Part shown: positions 40,509-53,600 of the stretch, piece after piece
How the letters are laid out: each line of letters begins with the position of its first letter
Position numbering within the stretch: position 1 is the first letter of the stretch
Source of the DNA: Durusdinium trenchii
Taxonomy: Eukaryota > Sar > Dinophyceae > Suessiales > Symbiodiniaceae
NCBI GenBank assembly: GCA_963970005.1
Contig: CAXAMN010021112.1
Location: forward strand, 1,557,996-1,621,995
Reading direction: 5' to 3'
DNA length: 64,000 bases
Position numbers and translations under genes: made by a program
The notes under the pieces: model-generated
Seen by the model: only the letters and a program-made list of their open reading frames with translations
Told to the model about the DNA's origin: nothing
Database searches by the model: none

Positions 40509-43500
40509 GCATCCATGAGAGAAGATGCAACCACTCACTGCCAAGAAGCACTTGTGAGCAGGCCGGATACCATCGAAGAGTGACTGCTGCGTCAGGTAAA
40601 AAACATGGCGAGGCGAGTGGCAGCTGACACATCTACAAGAGTTACTAAAGCATGTGGACGACATGAAATTCGAAAGTCATCCTGTGGGTTTGACCACTCC
40701 CATGATGAGTGCGAGTCACACTAAAAAGTGTGCAGATCCAGACTGACTGCGTTGCATAGTGTAGCTTTGGGTCCGACTCAGGGGATCACACGGTAGTTTC
40801 CAGGGTGTAATTTGTGACTTCAGTGCTTTTGAAGATTCTACCTGCCGTGTTCAGACCTGATAATTTTGGTTCTCAAACAAACTCAGATTCTAGGATTGAT
40901 TTGTGCCTTGAAAAACCTTAATAGCAGCCCTTCCCTTCGTTTTGGAGTCTCTTATGAATCTGAGCTGAGCTGCCTCAACGGTTGTCGTACTGGCGCTGTG
41001 CGCATCATGCACCCCAAAAAGACTCCCGAAACACCAGAATCCTTGAAGACAGGGTTGCTGCCAAAACGCAGTTATTTGTGCAAGTCCACAATATATATAT
41101 ATATATATGGGCTCTGTGTACATATATATACATAATAATAGTAACAATAACAATGTTTTATATAATACAGTATGTTTGTACCCGTTGGTGAGGTTATTAA
41201 GCTTGCAAAATAAGCTGTCACTTTCTGAACCTACTACAGTATACATGCGATGTCCCCAAACAAGACCTCCAAGAAGAGAAACGCCGAACAAAGCCCAAAA
41301 ACAATCTACAGTAAAAACTGTTGAAAAGATCACTTCACGTTCAAACCTAGCTCGGCCTCTGCCTCTGCTTAAGATCTCACATCAATCTTCTCTCCCAAAT
41401 CCATCCAAATCCACTTTTTCAGCTCGGTTGTTGGTGTTTCACACCAATGGCACACCTGGCGATCGCTCATCAATCGCTCCACCACCGTCTGGTAGGTCTT
41501 TCCCCAACTCGGCTGGCTGGGCTGCCCAACTCGTAGAAGAACAGGTACGCCGCTGGGAGGTTCAAGGCCTCATGCTCTAGCGGCGTACCCAGGGAGGTTC
41601 TTGGCTTGGCTGTCCAGCTTGGTCCACTGTTTAACCTATTTAGTTTAGTAAGGAATCCCTTCTAAACCAGGACTAAACATGTGAAGTCGCTTCATACGGT
41701 GACCAGTTGCTTCTGTTCACCTCCGAAATCGCACCTGTTCATCGCTCCGGGTGCAGGTCTCGGAGACGAACGACGAATGCTTCTTGGTGCCAATATGTGA
41801 TGAAGTCGCAACAGAGTGGGAGTGGGAGTCATTCTGATGTTCTTGGGGAGGGCTATCTTGGACAGTCCGGCAAGTGGCCTTCTCAGCCGAAAACTTCCCC
41901 TGCTCGAAGCCCGCGGTGCTTGCACGGACACTCGACCGATGGACCTGTCAAATTTTGCCGCCCATTATGGACCGAAAGGTGTCACACGCGTCACAGTCCA
42001 GCCTGCCACGCTGGCACTTCCGAGACGTCGTCGTCATTGGTGCAAACCTCGTGGCCGGGGCACTGGAGAGGCATAGCATGGGAAAGGGTGCAGAGGGTGC
42101 CCTTGTCATGACCCCCCAAAAAATAGGTGTGAAGATGCTCTGGGTGAAGATTGACGGCCTCTTTTGGAAAGACACATCAGTTCACTTCGTATTCTTTCCT
42201 GTGGAATTTGAACCCATCATCATCCGGAATCATTGGTGGCGGGACACCCCAAATACCCTACACATACTCAATCCGACCCAGGCAGATCGTCAGGACTGTC
42301 GACAGCCATCGCCTTCCCAAACACGCGTCGCACACCTTTTTTTGCATCCTATGGCTTTCGGGCATAGTTGCGGGCCTGCAAGCAATGGCCACTGATGACA
42401 TGTCACTGTGATGGTAACATGATGGTAATATGTTGTCCATTTACCCACTTCAGACGTTTCTCAGTCTAAGCCATGCCCATGTGGTTTCCCTGCGTCTTAA
42501 GAATTTCCAACATCAAACGGCGCCTATTCTTAATTATTCTTATCAGTAGTTCATCTGGGCCCTCAATAGCCACCCGACGTCGCAGTGGCTCGTTGGAATA
42601 TGAATAGTTTCAACATGCTTCAACATACTGCAGGTTCCTGCGACACCATTTCGCGTGGGATGCTACCATGACCTAAGTTTCCTGACAGTCAAAACACCTA
42701 GCAGCACGATGTCCTGGCCAAGTTTCCAAAGACAAGAGTATTTCCGGTCCTCCATGTGGCTGGGAGACCAAATCCTGGAGCCCCAAAAGCAGTAAGGCAG
42801 CTACGAAGCTTCACCAAGGGAACTAGACCGATGTCTACGAAAACTTTCTGCATGATCTGAAACTCTTGATGCACGAACTGCTATACCTATAAAGCCTTGC
42901 TGAACTTCAACGGAAGCATAAGATCAAGGAAACGGGCAAGAGCCGGCGCGAACACCCCAAGCAAACCCGGGCCTGTTCGAACATCAAAGCCTCAGTCAAA
43001 CGACAAGAAATCGGAGGACGGGCTGTTTTGACAGGCGCGGCGGCAAGAACCAAAAATACATCAATGTCGGGATTGTTAACAGGGGCTGTACAGACGGTCC
43101 TGGGCTCACCAAAGGAAACCGATCGAGAAAGTCCTGCGGAAGTCTTGAACGGCTTGACTGTCAGCTGAGTCAGCTTCGATGTGTTTGCAGATCTCTCTAC
43201 TTTCATCCGTTTTCTACGTCTCTGAACCCACGCAAGAACAAAGCAAATCAAGGGAAACATACTTCCACAATCTTCCACAAATCAGCCAGCAGCCCAGATT
43301 TTATGTAAAAGAACAGCAAGAAAACTCCCCCGTCAATGATCCTTTCCTGCATGCTCCGCGCCTCTCTCCTCTTCCAAGGGTTTCCAACTTCTGGCCCTCT
43401 CCCCATTCGCCAGCCCAGACATGCCCAAGGAACAGCTCCTGAGTCCTCGGGAAAGTGGACCAGGTGCAGCTCCAAGGCCTCAGAGGCTTCCTGAACGACT

Positions 43501-44146
43501 GTGAGAGCGGAAGAGTCCCCCAGCTGGGTGCGCGTCTTCCAGCTGGGTGTGGGACTCTCTAGGCAAACCTCCCAGGCAACGAAAGCTTGGAAGAAGGAAG
43601 ATAGACCAGTCTTCCCAGCCAGGCTGCAGCCAGTCAGGGCCAGGGTGTGGGCGGCCGGATGCGGCCGGGTGCGTGGGAAGAACAGGAGTACGTCACATGG
43701 TAGACCCGATGCTCACGAATCGGTGTCAGGAATCGTCTTCCAACTAGTACAGATGGAAACCGGTGGAGGAACCGCCAGGTGAAGGACGTCCTCTCCCGAC
43801 ACTGTCAGATAATATAGAAGATGAGAACATATCATCTTCAACACACAGCTTTTCTTCGGGTTCCATCTAAGTCTCTTCTGGGTGAGACGTTGATGAGTTA
43901 ACAGCTGGGAGCATCAAACACAGGTTCCAAAAGATCCCAGTAGATAGATGGCCTCCAACCTAGCGATGGCCTGAAACCTGAGAGCAGTTGCCTCCAACCT
44001 AAGTAGATAGATGGCCTCCAAGCTCAGCTCCTAACGATGGTCTCCAACCTCAGCTCCTATCCTCCCAATGTGACCTCTCACCAGTTCTTCCAGCTAACTA
44101 AAGAAGCGGTCCTTCCAGCGAAATTGCTGCCCCAGCAAGCGCGCCA
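40509..44146. other. No firmly supported gene
   Basis: Includes (TA)n tracts near 40064-40081 (just upstream) and 41089-41106. Minus-strand coding-like text at 42.9-43.2 kb (…VNNPDIDVFLVLAAAPVKTA) and plus-strand text at 41.8-42.1 kb could be exon parts but fit no family. Confidence 0.4.
43947..44060. repeat. Degenerate repeats of GATGGCCTCCAACCT
   Basis: Four to five diverged copies of a 15-25-bp unit. The same unit occurs once at 25078-25100 next to TAGTAGC/ACTAGTAAC motifs that recur at 46.66-46.76 kb. Confidence 0.7.
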
Positions 44147-44587
44147 ATGCTGGACCTGCCCAGTCCACGCAAACCGGTGGCTGACCGGTCAACAACACAA
44201 ACCGGTGGTGTTTTGCACTTGTTCCATCGAGATATGATGGAACATGTACCCATTTTCACTGTAAAACTCCTTCACTTGAGGCGATTTCTCGCGGGAACCG
44301 ATATTTCTCAAAACCACACAACGCCTGTCATGCAGTGCCCAGACTGGTCACCTCTGTCAAGTAAAGTCATAGAACTTGCTGGAACGCGTTTACACGTGTG
44401 CGTTCGGGATCCACTGCTCCAAAGATTCTGGATCGCTAATTCTGCTGAAGGAAGAAAGACATGGATCCACCATCTAAGATGTGGAATGCCCCACCATGAA
44501 TCCACCGGTGTGAGCCAGGACAGCTGCAGGTGTGACAGTGGGACTTCCTATCAGTTGTTTCTCTTGCTGCCCACCACTCAAGGCTAG
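44147..44587 (+). CDS. Hypothetical 146-aa ORF
   Basis: Intron-free frame with non-repetitive text after residue 30 (for example MQCPDWSPLSSKVIELAGTR). No family. The opposite strand is not open here. Possibly chance. Confidence 0.2.
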   Translation: MLDLPSPRKPVADRSTTQTGGVLHLFHRDMMEHVPIFTVKLLHLRRFLAGTDISQNHTTPVMQCPDWSPLSSKVIELAGTRLHVCVRDPLLQRFWIANSAEGRKTWIHHLRCGMPHHESTGVSQDSCRCDSGTSYQLFLLLPTTQG

Positions 44588-45084
44588 GGCCCCACTATGC
44601 CCCAAGGGCCCGTGTGCAGCCTTGCAAGTCTATTGGAATATCCGTCCAAGTGCAGGACCTAGTCACAAGATTAGATATCAAATTGTTTATCAAGATCAAG
44701 AATGAGATGTGTTGAAGAGTGAATGTATGTGCACCGTTGTGAAACCTCATCTTAAAGCATGGAAAGAGAATCAGGATCCACATCCACATGGCCGGATTTC
44801 CTCCACGAAACCGAATTCCTCTTGTCCAAGCCAGTCGTCCACCACCTTGCAGCTGGTGTCCAGTGGGTGTATCCTAATCACTTGTAAGAGTTGATAAATT
44901 GATGATTGATTTGCATAATTCTATATATATACACAAAAAAATATTCATAAATATTTTGACTCTTGACTAACTGTTACAAGCAGCGAATAGGATAAACCAT
45001 GATTAACAAAAAATATAAACACTCAAGCCCTAGGTGCGGTGCGCCAAACGACCCGCCACGGCACGACACGAGCCTCGCCTTGAC

Positions 45085-45139
45085 CTGCCTCAGGCGCCTT
45101 CTTCTGGGCCGCTGCCAGCAGGTCGGAGGCCCGCCGCGC
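45085..45139 (-). CDS. Exon-like segment (ARRASD…)
   Basis: After ACCGAG|G: ARRASDLLAAAQKKAPEA plus one base, to a consensus GT donor (GCAG|GTCAAGG). The start resembles the exon at 45843-45953 (both ARR-x-SD, then LLAAA), hinting at duplication. Confidence 0.4.
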
Positions 45140-45842
45140 CTCGGTCCGAGCGACCGGTAGCAAATGGTGCTGCATGGAGCGAAGCGAGACCCAGGATTGG
45201 CATCGTTCTGCTGGGTCTATCCAGCCCTTCCCAAACCGCAGTGGATGATGGGGCCTGGTTCCAGGCCCAACTCACACTCTAAAAGAGTGATAAGTGATAA
45301 GTATTTACCGACTGCTACAGGTACTAGAACAGAGCCAACATATATGACTCTCCCGAGACACAGTGGGATGGGGTGGGTGTTGCTTTCAGGGCACCTTTTG
45401 GCCTATAGGCCTATAGGTCAAGAGTCCAGTCCCCAATTGGAGTGTGGTGTCATTCTGACTGTTGATCCATCGAGTCCCGGTTTTGCATCACGCAGGCCTT
45501 TACCAATTCATCAAGAGTCAACATGACTTTCTTTGGGACGCTCACGGGCTCTCACCGGGTCGCGTGCCGAACTCCGAACGGGGTATGCGCGTGCATGCGT
45601 GCGCATCGGAATCTCAGGCTTACGATTTACATACTACAATATCCCTGACCCACCAGGAAGAACCCAATTGCCACCATGTGCATGCTAAGACATCTCGCCA
45701 ACCACCAGCAAAAGGTTCTCTTCATCTTATAAAACTAATCTGTGTCTCCTTTCCACCTGCTCCCCCTTTGGAGATAGCGGGTCAACGGAAGAATAAATGA
45801 CTTAGGGCAACGACAACCTCATAACCCCCACATTCTGTCTCT

Positions 45843-45953
45843 TCACTTCTTCATCCACTCAGTGACATCCTTTCGCACGGTAAAAAGCACATCCGCCAGC
45901 CGCTTCAGCAGCGCGGCTGCCAGCAGTGCCTCATCGGAGGATCGCCGCGCATC
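45843..45953 (-). CDS. Probable terminal exon with stop, helical C-terminus
   Basis: After CCTCCAG|G the frame reads DARRSSDEALLAAALLKRLA and then DVLFTVRKDVTEWMKK, and stops at TGA (45845-45843). The amphipathic helical text, GC-rich against AT-rich flanks and clean acceptor make this a good minus-strand C-terminal exon. An internal GT donor after 45879 is an alternative. No family recognised. Confidence 0.5.
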   Translation of the reverse strand, partial: DARRSSDEALLAAALLKRLADVLFTVRKDVTEWMKK

Positions 45954-48900
45954 CTGGAGGACGAGGGAATGAGCTGGACCGTTGACAGATAAACACTATA
46001 GTGCAGTTCGGAAGTGAATAAGTCCAGGTTATTTTATGGTGCGTTTGAGTGTTGAGGGTGAAATTGCCGCAGGACGTTGGTTTCCATCAGTAGTATGGCA
46101 CGAAACCAATTCAATCACCTTTTGAGGTCCCAACATGCTTCAATGATATTCTTGGGGCATGCACGTGCGCGAATGCGGGGGCATCGCCGCTGTGGCGAAG
46201 CTCTACAGTACAAAACACAAATAACTTAAATAACCTCGTGTTTAAAGACCGGGAAGATCGTCTTCCGGAGCGGATGTCCTGACCCAGCCCATGGTGAAAG
46301 TGGCCATCTACATGACCCGCATGATCCACGAAATGGAACACGTCGATGTGTCCCGAGGCTGAGCAGCACCTTCAGGAACTTCAAGACTTTCAGGCGAAGG
46401 CTTTTGAAGGTCTCCTGTCCGCTCGCAACACCCAAATTGACAGGAAACACTGTGGGGCATTCGCCTCAAGAAGATAATACTGTACCAGAATGTTTAGCAC
46501 ACGTAGGAATCAGAACACGTCGGAACAGTCATGTTGCCTATGATCTTACAGCATTCAGATTCATCCAGAGCCTTCCTACTTCCTACGATTCAGAACCAGC
46601 ATGGTCAAACATCTCCAAGCCTCAAGGGAGCAATCAAATCAGCCCTCAACATTGGTGCATCGCTTCTAGTAGCAAGAAGCTACTAGCTCCTGGCAAAACT
46701 ACTAGGAGCAAGAAGCTACTAGGAACAGGTGCATCGCTACTAGTAACAGGTGCATCGCTTCCTGTGAGATTGACTTGAAGGAATGACGTCTCACATCTTC
46801 TCACCACCCACGTGGACGTCTCAGCACGTCTCCCCATGGAGAGCAAACCGCGAGCTGAGCGAACCGCTGACGTCGTCCTTGGCATCTTCTGGAGATGTTT
46901 TCCAATAGGGCGTCAAATGTCCTGAGTGGACTGCGTCTTGGACTAACTGCTTTTCCTTTGGGCGTCGAGAGGGAGACAGGGGAGACGAGCCAAGTGCGTC
47001 GTTAAGTGCACAGCTTCAGGTAGGTCAGAACATCCACAACATGAGACTTGTTGAACACCATGTGTGGAAGCTTACCATGGTGCGCTTCGGAAGAAGCTTA
47101 CCAAGCGCACCGGGTCGCGTTCGTCATGAAGAAAGCGAGTCCCACACGGCCCAGAGCGCACACTGCAGCCGTCACCGAGTCGCTGCAGCAGTCACCTCCA
47201 AGCCGAGCGGCGCAGGAAGCCCACTGGGAAGCCTTCAGTCAACTGGTCTGCTTCAAGAAAAAGCTCCTGGAAGCAGTCTGCCTTCAACCTCGTGGATGCG
47301 GACATCTAGTCACAGTCCGAATCAACCAACCAACCAGCCACCCAACCAACCAACTGATGGAAAAGTGAAAGAAATGCTAGTAGATGTTCCAGTCCAAGCT
47401 TGGTGTGGAACGCTTCTGTTCACTTGTCAACCTTGACAAAGCCAAAAAAAGAGATGACAAAGTCGGGTACCACTGCAATGGACTCTGTCGGGAAACATAA
47501 TCTCTCCAAGCGGAATTCCCTCAAGGCAGCTCCTTGTAGCGTGGACCTTGTTTCTTCAGGCTGAGCCTCGGATGAGCTAGATGGGCTCATCATATGAGCA
47601 ACAGTACAATGACCGTGTTGGCTTTGCAATATCTACGATGTATCGTAAATGCATGATATATCGATAGATAGAATATCCTCTGCATCCCGTGTGGACCCTG
47701 TGGATGCGAGACTAAACCAATCACACCAGCGGGTACCTTGGTAGTCTATATTATGTCGTTTTGCAAGGGGGTCAATCGGGGGTCTCGCTAATACACACCC
47801 ATAAAGCGGCACGCAGTACAAGGTGCTCGTCTATGTCACAGAACTTATTCTTGTGGAGCAATATGAGAGTAAACCTCAAACTAGCTTCATATCTCACACT
47901 GTTCTGCCATTAAGGCCACATCAAATCCACACCATTTGACCTGGCAAAAGTGGAACTATTCCACAGACACCAATCGCAGTCGTTGGCCCAAACACCTACC
48001 ATGTGTAGGTCAGAGTCATAGTAGGCCACCAACTGGGAGATCGAAAAAGGGGTCAAAAACGCTGTGGCAGCTCGTATCAAGCGACAGATCCTCCATAGAT
48101 TCCAGGCCCATTGCTCTGGATTCATATGGATTCCACACCGATCTTCTACACCTTCTGGTGGAGCCTCTTCGCGATCGGATGAAACCATACCCACACCAGG
48201 ACACCGCCCCCAACAAACGAACGCAGCGCAGTCAAAAACGCAGCAGGCGCAGCTCCGTTCACAGCCGCGGAGCTTTTCCGCCGAGGAGAAGCGTTGAGCC
48301 AGGCACCAGTAGTCGTGTCCCAAGTTGCAGCTGTCGATCTCCTTTTTGTTGCGGTGTGTTGGTGTGCGCGAAGAAAAAAAGGCCACGGCGGCTTTTCGGT
48401 GTGTGTGTGTGTGTGCGTTTTGTTTTTGTATTCGGTCGGACAGTCGGACCACCTGAAGCTGTCTTTGGGCGGTGTAGGTAGGTCGTACTCGACATATACG
48501 ACCCCTGTTTTGGAGGATCAACGATTCAAGACGTTGCCCTCTCTTAAAGGAGGCGTCAAAGGGGGTCCAGGTTTATTCATATGGGCCCAAGTCTAGCCAT
48601 GTGCACGTCCTCGCCAACCGACAGATGTCCATTCCTCCTGTGCAAACACTAGTGTTGCGGGCGCATCGCATAGCTTTGGCCCAACAACACTGGGGGGTCG
48701 TTCGATGGTGTTTCATCTACCTCTTTTATGGGGTGTATGCCGCTGTATGCCGCTGTAGTCGAACCAGAGAAGCTGCTTTGCTGTTCCTCTGTTTGGCTAT
48801 GGTTTGCGACCAGGTACTGTAATCCCGGTAATCCAGTGCCATCCCCCATGTCCACAGTGGCAATGGCAGCTGAGTAAAAGACAACAAAACTTGTGGCGCC

Positions 48901-49966
48901 GCTATTCCCTGACTACTCCCCAAACACATTTCGAGATCAAGAAACATGTCGTGAGACATCTTCTCAGAAGCAGCACTTTGCATCGGCCTGGTTGATCCAA
49001 ACAAACCAACTGGCACACATTGAACAAATAAATACACTCCACACTTGGCAAATCCCAGAATCCCGCTTTCTCCTCCATTGATGGTCAATAAACATGTTTC
49101 CTATAATCCTACGTAAGTTCTCTCTGACCACCAAACATGCACTCAGGAAGGAACCTGGGTCAGTGCCCCGCAGTCTGGAGAGGAACCAGGCTTTGGGGGC
49201 TCAGCTAGGGTGTGGTGGTGTGGTCCCGGGGGTAGCGGTTGGCCCGAAGAAAGCTCTCTCTCTTTGACCACCAAACAAGGCGTCACAGGGAGAGGGGAAA
49301 GTCAGCCGACCTCCGCCCGAAGCAGGCACCGCCCAAGCGTTCCCGTTCACCACCAAGTCTCGGAGGTCGTCCGCTGCCATGCGACTCCTAGGGTCCTTGG
49401 GGTGAACAATGTGTTCTCTTTTTTGGCCAAAGGGATGTGAAAGAGCAATCGAACAATCATGCAAGATCGTGAAGAATCTCTAGGACCTCTACAGGGCCTC
49501 TGTAAGGCCTCAGTCTAGGACCTCTAGGGCATCAGGTTCATGATGAGTCCAAAGCCGCTCCGCTCCGGAGCTTTTGTCTATTTTTGGACCTCTTGCGAGT
49601 CGTAGGGACTGAGGACGCGAGCCGAATGAGCCTCGACCTTGAGTCCCTTTGAATCCAGCGACAACACTCGTCGCACCAGTAAGGTAAGGAATGTGCAGGC
49701 AAGACCATCATCTGTTAAGGCAATTCACCTAAAGCCAGATCAGCTGAGCAAGAAATTGGCACAAGCCCTCACTCGTATGTTCAAAGGCAATTGATCCTTG
49801 CGTCGAGTCGAGAAAGGCTCCAAACATCTTTCTCAAAACATGTTCGGGAACCACCCGAACGCCATGGTGAAAGAAAACTCTGCTTCCTTCCGGCCGGAAA
49901 CCCGTCCCCACCCGTCCCACCACTTCTCTCCCTGACCGCGTCGACCGCCGTCCACAGCCGCGTGGC
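45954..49966. other. No firmly supported gene
   Basis: Weak candidates: a minus-strand frame at about 46.80-46.87 kb (DDVSGSLSSRFALHGET after CCAAG|G), plus-strand text at 46.26-46.35 kb (VKVAIYMTRMIHEMEHVDV) and at 47.1-47.35 kb. TAGTAGC/ACTAGTAAC repeats at 46.66-46.76 kb. Confidence 0.4.
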
Positions 49967-50056
49967 TTTTCGACATTGATCGTGGCATGCGACCAGCCGT
50001 CGGGCACGAAGATGGCATCGCCAGCGCTTTGGACGCACGAGAGGGGCACGGAGTCC
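49967..50056 (-). CDS. JmjC/cupin-like exon (second metal-site strand)
   Basis: After ACCCAG|G the minus frame reads DSVPLSCVQSAGDAIFVPDG and then WSHATINVE. The pattern P-x(3)-x-x-x-x-GD-x-(I/L)-F-V-P-x-G-W-x-H-x-x-x-N is the hallmark of JmjC/cupin_8 2-oxoglutarate oxygenases. The His of WSH would be the distal iron ligand. The proximal HxD exon should lie at higher coordinates but was not found. A short exon, many introns and a GC donor fit the style of the other genes. Substrate unknown. Confidence 0.65.
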
Positions 50057-50494
50057 CTGGGTATGGCGGACGGGTTCATGCGGACGCGAACGATAAATAT
50101 ATGGTTGATCAATATTCTTTCATGATTGAATAGACAAGAACGTCTCAGGAAGGTGTTGCAATCCCTGTTATGTCAAACGCCTAGGTTACGACTGTCAGCC
50201 GCGACACCCGGTTTTTCAGCCGGCGCGATGGGAATTTTCGGGGCCCAGGGAAGTGGTTTTTCTGTGAAGGGCGGAGGATCCTCTTTCCGCATGAACATCA
50301 GCGACGGCGACGGAAGACCTTCGCAGAGGGAAGGAACTTGGCACCGAGGACCCCCATTCGGCACGGGGGGTGGGACTCGCAACGATCTACGCATATTGAT
50401 GGATAGACCATGATAGATCGTGATCATCGTCTCCAAAACCACCAAGGACCATGAAGCACCACCTCCGCTTTGGCTGACCATCATTTTGGTCTAT

Positions 50495-50594
50495 CCTATA
50501 TTACCCAGTAACAGTGGATTTTCCGCTTTGGTCACTAAAGGCCTTGTTCAAAAATAGGGAGACCATGGGATAACTGTTTACTGCCTGCTACAGG
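50495..50594. mobile_element. Short second copy of the 20.6-kb MITE-like element
   Basis: 50506-50557 aligns with 20591-20642 (CAGTAACAGTGGA, then GGTCA..AAAGGCCTT and CAAAAATA). Its ends are loosely complementary. The (TA)n interior of the first copy is absent. Confidence 0.6.
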
Positions 50595-50609
50595 TCAGTT
50601 CAAACAGCC

Positions 50610-50663
50610 CCAAACCATCACATCCACCATCACATCGCTCAGTGGCTCGAGGGCGTCCAAGAC
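50610..50663 (-). CDS. Exon-like segment, unrecognised
   Basis: After GACCAAG|G: VLDALEPLSDVMVDVMV. It lies 0.6 kb upstream of the JmjC-like exon on the same strand and might be from the same gene. The donor is not set. Confidence 0.33.
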
Positions 50664-53600
50664 CTTGGTCTCAAAGAAGGTCATCGGCCGATGCAGCGCC
50701 ACCGCGGAGCGGTTGGGGAACCGCCCCGGCGGGTGGAGATACCAACCTGGCGGCAAAACCGGTCATCACCGCCCCGGCGCGGCCGGGCGGCCGTTCCCGG
50801 TGAGCGAAAGAGCTTCCCCAAACAGGTTACAGACCTGCACCCGTGCTCGGCACGTGCAATTGAAGGGGGGTTGTTGAACCTTATACTGGAGACCTTGCCA
50901 GAGAGTCTAGGAACATTCAGTCCAACCAGAATCCTTCCTGTCTTTCAGACTTGGGTATAATTATCATGATACTTTAGAGAACTAGAACTACAATGGTTCA
51001 TGGACGTGCCAACTTGCATCCAAGGGATTTTCATAGATCCTCCTTGTAGTCTCCTTTCCAGTATCAAGGCTTGAATATTATATCATAGGCTTCCGTGTGA
51101 CAACTGGTCAATGCCCGTCAAACCAGGACATGAGTTGCTGGAAAATCAATTGCTTTATGATGCTTTATGGCTTCAAAGAGTTCTCATCTGAATCCCTATG
51201 CTTGACTCAAGGGTCTTTTTCAGGATCTTGGTAGATCTAGGGCTAGGGAAGCTCTACGCTAGGGGTGTCAGGCCACAAGGATAATTAGTCCATTGTAACC
51301 TTGGATAACCCACCACATCTCCAATCAGTGTGGCCTGCGATGGTGGAGGATATCAGTTGCTCAGGTATCCGGGTGCTGATTTGTCCGTGGGAACACCAAC
51401 GAACCATGGAGAACGGAGTCCGCAGTCGTCTCAAAGCAACAAACCAACGCACGACCTCCGACAGTGAAGCGGAGACTCAACCGAATTCTTTCAAGTTCCT
51501 CCACCTGCTTCCACCAGATCCAAATCATCCAACTCCATCTGCCGTCCTCCACACCCCCACCCACGCGTTCTCCGCTCGGCCACGGCACGCTTCTTCCCGG
51601 AGGCCAAGAGCAGGAACGCGGGGCCATGGGAGTGGAACTGGGTCCCTGAAAGGGGCCCTCCCAAGGTCAAGAAGGCCTGCGATCGCGGCTGATCGGACGC
51701 GGCGATCGTCGGAAGAAAGATGGGTGAGGATGGATCCCATCTCTTCTGATGCCGCTGATGCGTGGATCTCATGACTTCTCATTTCACCACCACACCTGGG
51801 CCGTCAATTTGGTGCTCATCGCCTTCTACTATAGGAGTCTTTGATGGGCGGCTCTGTGTTGATTGTTTTATCAAGGCACACCGAAATCAAGAAGTTGCCC
51901 ACCCATGATGAAACTGTGAGTTGTTGAGAACTTACTGAGTCTTCATGTGAATTCCAAAAACGGAAGCAGCATCAGAGGAAGATCTGTTGTTTTCAGAACC
52001 AGTGTCCACTTCCGGGATCTCGCTAAACGCTGGGAATCCAACTGCAAAGCCGTACCTATGAGGATTGGTGCACACTCGGAATCACACTGGTGCACACCGT
52101 GCGATGGGATGGCATGGCCCCGAAATGCCTCGGATGAGCATGAAATCAGAACTCCGAAGACCTGACAGGTGGGAGTGTTCCACTTCCATTATTGTTTCAA
52201 GGAGGGTACTTGGTTTTGCCAAGGTTACTGGACTTTTGATGACTTTGAGTGTTCAAGATCCAAGCAGCCTGACCAGCTTTTGGGGCACTGATGTCTTGCC
52301 CTGAAATGCTAGAGTGACCTCAACGCACAGGTTCGGATGTGACGCATTGCATTGATGAATTGATTCGGATGTTTGACATCTATCTTGGACATGGCCCTGT
52401 AGTTGGAATAGAGATAATGAAACTGTTACAGGGCGGGGGCCGACTCCAACATCTATCAACTCCTTGCGAAGATGTGTTGGTCTGAAACAGAACCTCGAAG
52501 ATACGAAGAGGACACGTTCTCTGGACCTTTGCCTAAACCATTCGAGCAGAATTATCTTGCTCCCAGCCTTCGCATTGCTCATCCGCAGCCATTCCTTAGG
52601 CGTAGAAGGGCAGTTTGGGACGTCCCAGCTGCGCATTGTCCGCCGCGCTGAGAGGTGTTACGGAAGAGAGCATTATCCATCCCCATGTTGTACCCAAGCT
52701 CGATCAACCATCTTGTAACATCGATCGGTCAAGTGACCCGTGTTGCCCTGAGGAAGCTAAGCACCAGATTGATGTCTATACCTTCAAACTTCAATGACCG
52801 AAGGCAACTTCTTACATCTTCTTACCAGAAGTTTCCCATCCTGTCTCAACATGTCTCAACTGCTTCTGCCGGTTGTCCACTGCTTCCTTCGCTCTTTTGG
52901 AGACACTTTCACGCTTCAAAACGCAGAAAGCCCCAGCACCGCAGCACTACCCCAGCTACAAGGTAGGATGATTCAACTTCGGACTCTTGGAGAGGGCGCT
53001 ATTTGGACTCTGGCTGAGCTGTATCGGTGCAGTGGTGCAATGGTGCATGAATTCTCATCTCATGGGTCTGTGGGAGTTACCGCTGCACCTTCCAGCCAGT
53101 TGGCTAGGCCTAGTCCTTTGTGTCGTAGCCTAACTACTTGGCCTGGCCACCTGTTTTTTCGAAGCGACATGTTGTAGCAGGTGATTGGAATCCTCGGCTT
53201 TTCTCAACAAACGATTTCCGTGATTTCTGACCACTGAATAGTGAGGTGATGTCTACCAAGTAGGGCTCTATATACTTCAAAGAAAACAAATATTAGACAG
53301 GAGAGCCTGAGCCATATATCAATTACAAGGTCCTCCAACCAAGTGAGGCACAACACGTATGGATGTCCAGGAAATTGAGGCGAATGTGGTCTCAAGAAAA
53401 AGGGTATTCTCTGGGAATTTCCAGGTACTGTACAACAATGACTAGAGTAGAAAAAACACAGGTTTGTACACTAAGGCATGGTACAAGGTCATGGCAAACA
53501 TGGTCTCTGTCTCTCACTCTGCCTTTTCGACAGGAAGTGACATGTACTCCTCGAAGTCATCATGGCAGCGGAGTGAATACCACCTGTTTGGTCTTCGGAG

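Noticed and set aside
47910..48521. 203-codon minus-strand and 181-codon plus-strand overlapping frames
   Set aside because: Both strands are open with Cys/Arg- or Ser/Arg-rich text and no motif; neither can be preferred.
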